Assembly (NCBI RefSeq): GCF_036320965.1
Contig: NC_092232.1
Location: 55,389,982-55,453,981 of the forward strand
DNA length: 64,000 nt
Source: Panulirus ornatus
Taxonomy: Eukaryota > Arthropoda > Malacostraca > Decapoda > Palinuridae
Direction of reading: 5' to 3'
Part shown: in pieces, positions 27,644-39,600 of the stretch
Layout of the letters: each line of letters begins with the position of its first letter
Numbering within the stretch: position 1 is the stretch's first letter
Notes under the pieces: model-generated
Database searches by the model: none
What the model was told of the DNA's origin: nothing
Seen by the model: the letters and a program-made list of their open reading frames with translations, nothing else
Position numbers and translations under genes: made by a program

Positions 27644-30600
27644 GGAATGAGCAAGGACATGGTTAATGCAGACAACATATGTAGATTTAAGAAACTATGT
27701 TAGTAGAGAATGTTCAAGAGATTGGTCCCCTTAAAAGTAGAAATCTCTCCTCTTACAGTACAAATAGGTAATTACACTTGCAAAACAAAAGCTGGGTAAG
27801 AATCTGTAAATTCGATTTTTAAGTAAAACGGGTGCAGACAAGGCAAGGCATCAAAATCATACATATATGACTAGATCCATAAGAAGGAATCTAGAAAATC
27901 AGGGATGTGCGAAGGATGTTAATGAATTGAATTGAGAATTAAAGGATGAATAATGAAAAACCAAGGAATGAAATCGCTGAATATGAAAAGAGTCAGAAGG
28001 TGGGAGGGCAAGTTAGAAAAATGAAACAAAAGTGAAGGGCATGAACACCAAATCAGATTTATTAAAGAAATGAAAAAATATGTAATGGAGGAAAGATGGA
28101 TTGACTGAATAGCAAAACAAGGTTAAGAGGGTATTCTCTAGATGCTATAGAGTGTGTTCAGTAATGGGAAATTCTCATAACACCTACAGAAGTACTGTAA
28201 ACATTGGGCAAGGAAGTGAAAAAGGCAATTTCTTGGGCTTGCAAACTGAAACAGAGCATGGAGCTTGATGCAGTGGAGCAGAGCCTTGGGGGCATTCAGA
28301 ATTATGCAAGGAAATAAGCATAGCTATAGAAAGAATTAAATGCAATGCTAGAGTCAGAACAGGTTGGTAATAGAATTAGAAGAGCACAGATCAGTGCATG
28401 TTAGCTAAAAGAGAGTCAGAGAGACATGGAATCTTATGAATAAATATTGAACAATCTAGCTTAGAAATGGCTGGCACCAGAATGAGAAAGATTAGTAAAG
28501 TAAGAGTTACTTAGATGTCCATCATTTATTATTATTTTTGGCTTGGAAGAAGAGCATACATCTGATGAATAGGAAAGGGTTAGGAAAGAAGGAATGCTGA
28601 TTGAAAGATTACTAGAAGCTGTAGATATGCCATACACTGTTTCCATGATAAAGGAAAAGAGAAGAATTGATGGTTATAAATAAGACAATTTCATTGCATT
28701 ACACATGGCAGCTAGAGAATAAGTGTGAACGAATGTGGCCTTTGTTGCCTTTTCCTAGCGCTACCTTGTGCTCGCGTGGGGGGAGGTGGGTGCCATTTCA
28801 TGTGTGGCAGAGTGGCGGCGGGAATGGATGAAGGCAGCACGTATGAATATGTACATGTGTGTATGTCTGTGTATGTATATGTACGTATACGTTGAAATGT
28901 ATAGGTATGTATATGTGTGTGTGTGGGCATTTATGTATAAACGTGTATTTGGGTGGGTTGGACCATTCTTTCATCTGTTTCCATGTGCTACCTCACTAAT
29001 GCAAGAGACAGCAACTAAGTATAATATAAACTAAGACAATTTATGTCAGTTAAGGTTATTCTTGACTTGGAATCATCTAGTCAGGAGGTACTTAGGGAGC
29101 CAAACAATTAAAAATAAGTTGGATTTCAGTGGGTTGTATATCACATTTGACATTTTGAGGTAAGAGAGGGAGACTAGCAAAGAATACATGCAGTAATGTT
29201 TATAGGAATGTTTTAACAGCAAGAAAATGTTAGATAGGGGGATTAATGGGAGGGGATAGTTAACACTTTTGTGCTAGATGGGTGAGCCCTCCAGTAACCC
29301 AAAGGTGAAGGAGCACCAATAGTAAACCTTATACTGACCTCACCATGACAACTAGATTGTTGAGATGCATTCAGTCACTAGTGCATAAGTATGGGTGCTA
29401 ATTTCATATCTTTGGTCATGGATTTTTTCTTATACATGTGTATGTAAATGGTTGCTCTGTGTCATTTTATGCACCAAATAGTAAGTCTTATACCAATGAA
29501 ACTATTGCAGAGCAAGGTTTTTGGTGGGAGCCATATTTATGGTGGGAATCAGCAAACTTGTTTTATAATGGTGATGCTGGATAAGATTTACTATATGATG
29601 TTTATAGTCTTATTGGGTTATAGGGCAGTCATTTACAAACATGCATAAAAAGTGAGACCATAATCGACCTCACAAATTTATGATTATCTTAAACATACTT
29701 AAATGACTGCAATTTATGCTGTATCTGGTAATACAGAATGTTTCTTTTTACCTGTTTTTTGTTTAAATCATCTCCTGTATAATTGAATAATGATAATTAT
29801 ACACCTCAAAATACACATTCAGTGCATAAGGTTGAGATGTGTTTTGGTGCGAGTGAAAACATTAAGTTAGTGTGAGTTGCATAGAGGGAGCCCAGATTAA
29901 CTCAAGATGCATGATTTGTCCAGTTAATGCCCAGGAAAAGTTGGCTAATGCTTCAACCCTGAGCACATGTCTGTTTACGACATAATATAGATGGCTTTAG
30001 ACCCTAGAGTGGATTTTTAGTGAAAATTTTAATCATTGGACATATACTGCATCCTGTGTATGTCATCATAAGTATTTTGAAGGGGACACATCAAGACATC
30101 TGTGCATGAGTGTTGAGGTCTTCGATGTGACATCTGTGCATGAGTGTTGAGGTCTTTGTAATCAAAAGCTGGGTCATTTTTATGGGCTTGGAACCAACTT
30201 CAGCTTATCAGAAACTGATGTTGAAAAATTAGATATATTTCCATGACCCATGCATAGCAGTGGCAGTGTGTATTTGCTTTAAACTCCTTGTCTTCTCCCT
30301 TGACACTGCTAATGTATCTTAAAAAATCCATTGGTCCCTTAGATTCTTTTGCTATTTGCATCCCACACCACTTGCACCTTAATGCAGTGGTGCATTTTGT
30401 AGCACACCTTATGCGTTGTCTTGGTCTTAACTTAGTCCACAAATCTTACCCTTATCATTTTCCACACATTTGCCATCATCCTGTTATATGACGTTGCCTT
30501 TCTTCATCATTCTTACTTTCACAATTCTCAGTATTGCATTCATTTGATTCATTATGTGTACTGTTGAGAAATATTCACAGTTTTTGTTGATGTTTAAGAC

Positions 30601-33600
30601 ATAGCAATGAACAGACTATATTTGATTTTTCTTTTTCTTTCATACTATTTGCCATCTCCCGCATTAGCGAGGTTGCGTTAAGAACAGAGGACTGGACCTT
30701 TGAGGGAATATCCTCACCTGGCCCCCTTCTCTGTCCCTTCTTTTGGAAAATTAAAAAAAAAAGAGAGGGGAGGATTTCCAGCCCCCCGCTCCCTTCCCTT
30801 TTAGTCACCTTCTACGACATGCAGGGAATACGTGGGAAGTATTCTTTCTCCCCTATCCCCAGGGATAACTATATTTGATATGTTTATAAAATTTATCTCT
30901 GTATTCTGATCCTAAAAATTGATTTGATAAGTTGCTTTATGAATGTAGCTGACTGAAATAAACTGTCAGTTTGAGAAGAAAGGCTAATGGCTTTAAAACT
31001 TATGCATTAAAATGTCATAGGGTATTTTTGGTAATGCTTATGCTAAAAGATGAAGTTTTGTAAGTGTTAGAGAGATTGGTTTAAAGAATTGACTGAGGAT
31101 GATGATATGAATGACAAAGGTATTGATACATAAGGATTAGAGGTCAGGGGAGTGTGAAGTAGGTATAACAGACAGAAAGACAGTGCTAAGTATATTGTGA
31201 AAAAAGCAGGTGTTGATGGGGTTGGGAATGAGATCAATGGTGAAGAGGGGAAGTGAGATGCAGTTGAACAGATTTGGATTGTGTTTAGCTGCATGGAAAG
31301 ATTTCACGTGTGTAAGGATGGATGAGGGCAGTGATTATCTTGTTTTATAAAGGTAAAAGGAGTAAAGATTGCAAAAATTCTTTTAGAGGAATAAGGCTTT
31401 ATAGCAGTGTTTGCATCATAATTGGTAGGATTTTGATGCTCTGGATTGAAGGTACATGTAAATCCCTTTTAGATAAAGGAAAGGAAGCATTAGGCTTACA
31501 AATCATGAGAGTGCTGTAGAGACAATTTATAGTGAAGGAGCATTTGTGAGAGTAAATGATGGTATATGATTTGAAATGTATGTGAAGTGCACCAGGCATG
31601 GCTAATGCAACCAAAGTTGTTTTAGTTTGTATAGATGAGGCACTACATTAGATGAGGGAAGAGGAGTGATTACAGTGTACAGATGAACCATGGTAGAATA
31701 GAATGGAAGTTACCTCAGTTTTTGTTTGCTTTAATACTACCTATTAGCTAAATCGAAGAAGTTGTGTTGAATGAAAAGGCAAATTGATTATGTGAATTAA
31801 AGTATAAAGTTAAAAGTAGTTTAGAGTAAAGGCAAGGTTTTTGTTTTGAAAGAAATGGCTGTCTATGAAGTATCAGTTAGAATTGAGAGAAACTGACAGT
31901 TGTGGATGAGTTGAGGTATTTGGTGTAATGATTAATGATGATTGTAAGAGAGGAGAATTTTAGTTGTTCTATAAATTCTGGTGAATGGGAAGAATTTAAG
32001 TGCAAATTGTGAAAGAAGCTTGCATGATGGAATATTTGATCAGTTTTTTATATATCGATTTGATGTCTTTGCTTTCAGAGTTCCTGCTAGGTGAAAAATT
32101 ACAACAGGGGAGATGGGTAACTTATGTAACCTAGTAAGAATATGAAAACAGTTGAGTTGAAAATAATGAGAGATATACAGCGTAAAGAAAGCTTAGGAAA
32201 AATCTGTGAATGAAAGCTTTTTAAGATGGTACTTTTCACCTGCTAGGTGAAAAATTACAACAGGGGAGATGGGTAACTTATGTAACCTAGTAAGAATATG
32301 AAAACAGTTGAGTTGAAAATAATGAGAGATATACAGCGTAAAGAAAGCTTAGGAAAAATCTGTGAATGAAAGCTTTTTAAGATGGTACTTTCATGCAGGA
32401 CATATGGCAGATTATAGATTATTGAAGAAGGAAACGTAATCTTACTTGATGAAATAGCTTTGCATGCAAGGTGAAGAATTAACAAGTTCTTTTATTAGTG
32501 TGTTATCCTTTAGTTTCTCAGGCATATTGGACCTAAGTTATGTATGTATTTGAATGAGTTGAGAGGCTGTATGCATTTGATCATCTCCCTGTAAATGGGA
32601 TCAGACTCTAAGATACTCATAAGTTTATAATCAAGTTCAAAACTCCAATTTTTATGTATTTTTAGGGGTGTAATGGATGAGTCAGGAGAACAGTTTGTGG
32701 CATACTTCTTGCCTACTGATGACACACTCAAGAAGAGAAAACGTGACATGGATGAAGGTCTTGATTATATGGATGAAGATGAATATGATTACATTATGGC
32801 ACGCGAATACAATTGGAATGTGAAGAATAAAGCCTCTAAAGGTTATGAAGAAAACTACTTCATGGTTTTACGTAATGATGGAGTTTACTACAATGAGCTA
32901 GAAACAAGGTTAGTATTTTACAGTACAAAAATGTTACTAAACTTATCAAAACTGACAAGTGAATAACCCTTCAAATCCCAGCTTCACTGTGAATTGCCTT
33001 TCTCTGCTGTCCTTATGAGATTTTATTAAATTTGAAAGTTCATAGTCATTGTAGAATTTGAATAAAATGTATAACATTAACCATTTCAATCTTATTGTAA
33101 AATTTATGAAAAACAAACTTTTATAGCAGCTGAAATATCATTAAGTTTCCTTTGCAGTGTATTGGTTTGGGCTGCTCCAGCTTTCCAGAATTTCCATCTC
33201 CCAATGTTTGTTTATTTACTCATCTTCAGTCAATCCCCCCACATTTGATAAACAAGTGACTCTGAATGGAGGCGGATGCATTCGAGTCTGTCAACAAGCG
33301 TATCATAAACTTATTATGTGGACAAGAAACTGTTTACAAATTTTATCAACAATAAAGCTATCCACTTTTTATAGGCCTTCACTGATATTAATGTTACAAT
33401 TCTTTTTGTATTCAGTGATAGACTCAAACTCACCTGACCTCATTCATGTAGTCACTTGTTTACCAAATGGTGTCCTAGCTACGTCTCTTCATTTTATATC
33501 ATCTGAGATATATGTTTTTTTGTATCTCTCCTGATGATGTGATTATTACACGAAAGTGCACTTGGGAACTTGTCTTTCATTTCCCCATAGACTCATAGGA

Positions 33601-36600
33601 TTATACTTGATCACGCACTCAATCGTGATCCTTTCCAACATGCATATACATACACATACAAAGACATGTACATATGTACACATGTACATATTCATACTTG
33701 CTTGCCTGGTTGCCTTCATCCATTCCTGGCACCATCCTACCCCACAGGAAGCAGCATTGCCACACCCTGCGTCAGTGAGGTAGCACCAGGAAAACAGACA
33801 AAAAAGGCCACATTTGTTCACATTCAGTCTCTAGCAGAAAGAATTTTACTTCCATATAAATGAATGGTTTGGAAATATCTTAGGAATGAAGTCGGGATGG
33901 TGAGAGGACAAGAGCTAAGGAAGGAGTAGCACTACTCATTAAGCAGGAGTTGTTGGAGTGTTTGATCGAGTGTAAGGAAGTAAATTCTAGGGTGATGTAG
34001 GTAAGGCTTAAAGTGCATGGCGAGAGATGGGTGAGTACAGGTGCTTATGCATCTGTCCATGAGAAGAAAGATCATGAGAGCAAGTGTTTTTGGAGCAGCT
34101 AAGTAAGTGTGTCAGAAGTTTTGATGTATGAGACACGATATTAGTGATGGCAGTTGAGGATATAATTGGGGCGCATGGAATTGGTGTAAACCTTGTGGAG
34201 TTATGTGTTGCAAAAAGACTGGTGATTGGGAATACCTTTTTAAAAAGGACATACTCAAGTATACATAGTAAGTGGGAGAGATGGTCAGGTGGCATAATGG
34301 ATTACATGTTAATTGATAGATGTGTAAAAGATTGACCTTCGGATGTAGATGTGCAGAGAGGAGCAGCTGGTAAGATGTCTGATCACTCTCTTGTGGAGGT
34401 GAGGGTGAAGATTCGTAAAGTTTTCATAAAAGAAGAAGCAGTGTTGGGGAGAAGAGAGTGGTGAGAGTAAGCAAGCTTGGAAAGGACATTTGTGTGAAGA
34501 AATTATGTGTAGAGATTATGTGTAGAATGGCAAAAGGTGAGAGTTAATGAAGTGAGGGGTGTGGGTGAGGAATGGAAAGTATTCAGGGAAGCAGTGATGA
34601 CATGTGCAAGAGATATATGTGGCAGGCAGAAGGTGGGAGGTGGGCAGATTAGATACGGTATTGATGGGAAGAAGTAAAGTTGCTAGGGAAAGTTCTCACA
34701 GGAAAGAAGTGCAAATGATCAGGAAATATATAAAAAGAAGCGTCAAGAGGAAGATTCTGTAGTTGAAAAAGAGAGCAAATGAGAGTTGGTGAGAAAGTAC
34801 CATTAAACTTTTAAGGAGAATGAAAAGATGTTTTGGAAGGAGGTAAATAATGTGTGAAAAATAAGGGAACAGGTAAGAACATTCATGAAGGGTAAAAAGG
34901 GGAAATGATCACAAGGGGAGTTGAAACCCAAGTTAGTAAGGATTCCTGTGCCTCTCCCTTGTAAGCTGTGTGGGTTTCGTATTTCAATGCAATTAGTATA
35001 GGTAGGAGTCTTTTTTGTACTGCAAAATGAGGTTATCTTTATTCAACAGAGTGCGTTTGAGCAAGCGTCGCCTTAGGCAGGGTCAGCAACCAAACAACTC
35101 ACGCCTAGTTGTTCGGCATCGTCCCCTCATTGCTCAGGAGCACAAAACTCAGCGCTTTCGTGAAAAGATGTTGGAACCTCCAGGTGAAGATGAGGAAGAG
35201 GAAGAGGAGGAGGAGGAAGAAGAAGAGGAAGAGGAAGAAATGGAGACTGAGCAGAATGAGAAAGGTATACTATATAATTTGTTTATTTTTGTATGTTAGC
35301 TGAGACGGCACAGGCAGCTGAGGACCTAATCAGGGCCATCCCATCAATTCTCTCTCTCTCTCTCTCTACATATATGTTTTTTTATTTATATTTTTTTTAT
35401 TATACTTTGTCGCTGTCTCTTGCGTTAGCAAGGTAGCGCAAGGAAACAGATGAAAGAATGGCCCAACCCACCCACATACACATGTATATACATACACATC
35501 CACATACGCACATATACATACCTCTACATTTCAACGTATACATACGTATACTTACACAGACATATACATATATACACATGTACATAATTCATGCTGTCTG
35601 CCCTTATTCATTCCCGTCACCACCCCACCACACATGAAATGACAACCCCTCCCCCCGCATGTGCACGAGGTAGTGCTAGGAAAAGACAACATAGGCCACA
35701 TTCGTTCACACTCAGTCTCTAGCTGTCATGTATAATGCACCGAAACCACAGCTCCCTTTCCACATCCAGGCCCCACAGAACTTTCCATGGTTTACCCCAG
35801 ACGCTTCACATGCCCTGGTTCAATCCATTGACAGCACGTTGACCCCGGTATACCACATTGTTCCAATTATCTTCTATTCCTTGCATGCCTTTCACCCTTC
35901 TGCATGTTCAGGCCCCAATCACTCAAAATCTTTTTCACTCCATCTTTCCACCTCCAATTTGGTCTCCCACTTCTCCTCGTTCTCTCCACCTCTGACACAT
36001 ATATCCTCTTTGTCAATCTTTCCTCACTCATTCTCTTCATGTGACCAAACCATTTCAAAACACCCTCTTCTGCTCTCTCAACCACACTTTTTATTACCAC
36101 ACATCTGTCTTACCCTTTCATTACTTACTCGATCAAACCACCTCACACCACATATTGTCCTCAAACAACTCATTTCCACCACATCCACCATTCTCCGCAC
36201 AACTCTATCCATAGCCCACGCCTCGCAACCATATAACACTGTTGGAACCACTACTTCTTCAAACGTACCCATTTTTGCTTTCCAAGATAAGGTTCTTGAC
36301 TTCCACAAATTTTTCAATGTTCTCAGAACTTTTGCCCCCTCCCCCACCCTATGGTTCTTTTCCGCTTCCATGGTTCCATCCGCTGCCAAATCGACTCCCA
36401 GATATCTAAAACACTTCACTTCCTCCAGTTTTTCTCCATTCAAACTTACCTCCCAGTTGACTTGTCTCTCAACCCTACTGTACCTAATAACCTTGCTCTT
36501 ATTCACATATATTCTCAGCTTTCTTCTTTGACTCACTTTACCAAGTTCAGTCACCAGCTTCTGCAGTTTCTCACCCGAATCAGCCACCAGCGCTGTATCA

Positions 36601-39600
36601 TCAGCAAACAACAACTGACTCACTTCCCAAGCTCTCTCATCCACAACAGACTGCATACTTGCCCCTCTTTCCAAAACTCTTGCATTCACCTCCCTGACAA
36701 CCCCATTTATAAACAAATTAAACAACCATGGAGACATCACACACCCCTGCCACAAACCAACATTTGCTGAGAACCAATCACTTTCCTCTCTTGCTACTTG
36801 TACACATGCCTTACATCCTCGATAAAAACTTTTCACTGCTTCTAACAACTTGCCTCCCACACCATATATTCTTAATACCTTCCACAGAGAATCTCTATCA
36901 ACTCTATCATATGCCTTCTCCAGATCCATAAATGCTGCATACAAATCCTTTTGCTTTTCTAAGTATTTCTCACATACATTCTTCAAAGCAAGCACGTGAT
37001 CCACACATCCTCTACCACTTCTGAAACCACACTGCTCTTCCCCAATCTGATGCTCTGTGCTTGCCTTCACCCTCTCAATCAATACCCTCTCACATAATTT
37101 CCCAAGAATACTCAGCAAACTTATGCCTCTGTAATTTAAGCACTTACTTTTATCCCTTTTGCCTTTGTATGATGGCACTATGTAAGCATTCTGCCAATCC
37201 TCAGGCACCTCACCATGAATCATACATACATTAAATAACCTTACCAACCAGTCATCAATACAGTCACCCCCTTTTTTAATAAATTCCACTGCAATACCAT
37301 CCAAACCTGCTGCCTTGCCGGCTTTCATCTTCTGCAAAGCTTTTACTACCTCTTCTTTGTTTACCAAATCATTCTCCCTAACCCTCTCACTTTGCACACC
37401 ACTTCGACCAAAACACCCTATATCTGCCACTCTATTGTCAAACACATTCAACAAACCTTCAGAATACTCACTCCATCTCTTTCTCACATCACCACTACTT
37501 GTTATCAACTCCCCATTTGCCCCCTTCACTGATGTTCCCATTTGTTCCCTTGTCTTACACACTTTATTTACCTCCTTCTAAAACATCTTTTTATTCTCCC
37601 TAAAATTTAATGATTCTCTCTCACCCCAACTCTCATTTGCCCTCTTTTTCACCTCATAATTAAATTTTTCCTTTTAATCTTTCCCTCAGTCTTTCTGTAA
37701 TTTTCCTTTCTTTTCTCTTAGTTTTTCATCCTATTCATCCATGTGTTTTATAAGATTTCACCACCTTTTTTTACACTTTCTTTCATTGCTGTTTTTGGAT
37801 TATCTGATCATGTTGCTATGTTATGAACTACAGGTTTTTCTATATCAATAATCTTTCATGTCATGTTTTCAAGTCTTTTGGTTTTTCAGCCCTGTTTTAG
37901 TTCTTCAACAAAATCAAATTGTTCAAAACTAAAAATCATATTCTTTGTACTTTTAAGAGCTCCCCTGGTCATAAATTCATCCTTGATTATGTTCATTCCT
38001 TTCCTTTCTTAGGGAACAGCCGAACTCTCTATCACATTGTCCTAATCATTATGTCTTATTTATGAATCAGTACCTTTGCTCTCTCCTTGCGGCTGTATCC
38101 TAGAAAAATCATTAGCACCATGTCCGCTATTTTTCGCAAACTCAGCCAGTTGCATTGAGACCAGACTTATGGAGAAATGTTTTAAAAGAAATCTCAAGAT
38201 TTAAACTCATAGGCAGAGCCAAGCATTCTTGTGAGTAATTCTGTCTGACAGTTGTTTTTCATATAAAACTTGAGATAGACCATGCAGCTATGGCCTAACT
38301 GTGAGATGAATTTCTCTTACGGTATTTTATTCTAATTTTACTTTGCTAACTGCATAGCTGTTAACTCCTACATTGGCAGTTAAGTATAGATTCTGTACAC
38401 CTTCCATGTTGTAGTTAAAGTTTGCTAGGCGAAATGATATGCTTTTTATGTATCAGCACTATTTACTGATATTTTTATTTTCATCTTGATTCTGTACTGC
38501 TAGACAAGGATAACAGAAATATTTAGTTTTAGTATACTAGCAGTTTTAAATTACACCTGGTTTATAGCTCATGTAGAGATGATTGCCTTCAGATACAGTA
38601 TAAGCACTAAATTATTTAATGAATTTAAGTATTTACCCTTTTACAGTATCTTTGATAGTAAACACTTAAGCTATCAGAAACTTCATGTACAGTATGTATC
38701 TTTGAATTTGATAGGGATATGTAAAACATGTATGTATATACATGTGTATGTGGGTGGGTTGGGCCATTCTTTCGTCTGTTTCCTTGCGCTACCTTGCTAA
38801 CGTGAGAGACAGCGACAAAGTATAATAAAGAAAATATGTAAAACCGAAGGATGGAAACTGTGGAGAGTTTTCTCAGATCTGTAAATAATGCATTAGTTTT
38901 GAAAACTCAGATCTGTAAATAATAGAATAATTTTGAAAGTTAAGTAGAATTGTGTTCCTCAATTTGGTATTGGTATAATTTTTTTCCAGGTAGTGCCAAA
39001 GGATCAGATGATGAGGGTAGTGAGAGGTCTCGGTCTCGTTCAAGATCCCAAAGTAAGGAACGTGCCCATAGTAGGTCAGGTTCTCGATCACGTAGCAGAT
39101 CAGGCTCACGTTCTCGAAGTCGTTCTCACAGTGGTTCTCGGAGCAGATCTGAGAGTAGGTCCCACAGCAGATCACGCAGCAGATCTCACAGCAGATCCCG
39201 CAGCAAATCTCGTAGTAGATCCCGCAGCAAATCTCGTAGCAGATCCCGAAGCAAGTCACGCAGCATCTCACGTGGCAAGTCTCACAGTAAATCCCGGAGC
39301 AGATCCCGAAGTAAATCTCATAGCAAATCCCCTAGCAGGTCAAGGTCAAGGTAAGCATTCCACAGCATTATGGAAACTCAACTTTTAAACATTCTTTGGT
39401 TTTAGCTAAAAAGGAGCAGTTCTTTAGCTTGAAAGTAGTATCCTTGGTTATGAAAATTTTATTTGATGCTTAATCTCAGTCATACCAACTTTTTTAATAC
39501 AGTGATAAATTTCTGCTGTTTTGATTATAGCTTTAATTAGCACAATCATTAATCTTTTCAACTTGGCACCTTTATGACTGCCAGTTTCATTAGCACTGTG

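Noticed and set aside
35728..36531. 267-codon + strand open frame (Ser/His/Pro-rich)
   Set aside because: Antisense shadow of the LINE-A reverse transcriptase. The same composition appears opposite every LINE copy (for example 22616-23629).
38873..39271. Minus-strand Cys/Ile/Tyr-rich open frame opposite exon 8
   Set aside because: It is the mirror of the RS-repeat coding DNA. Open antisense frames are expected from such repeats, and no family or start context supports it.
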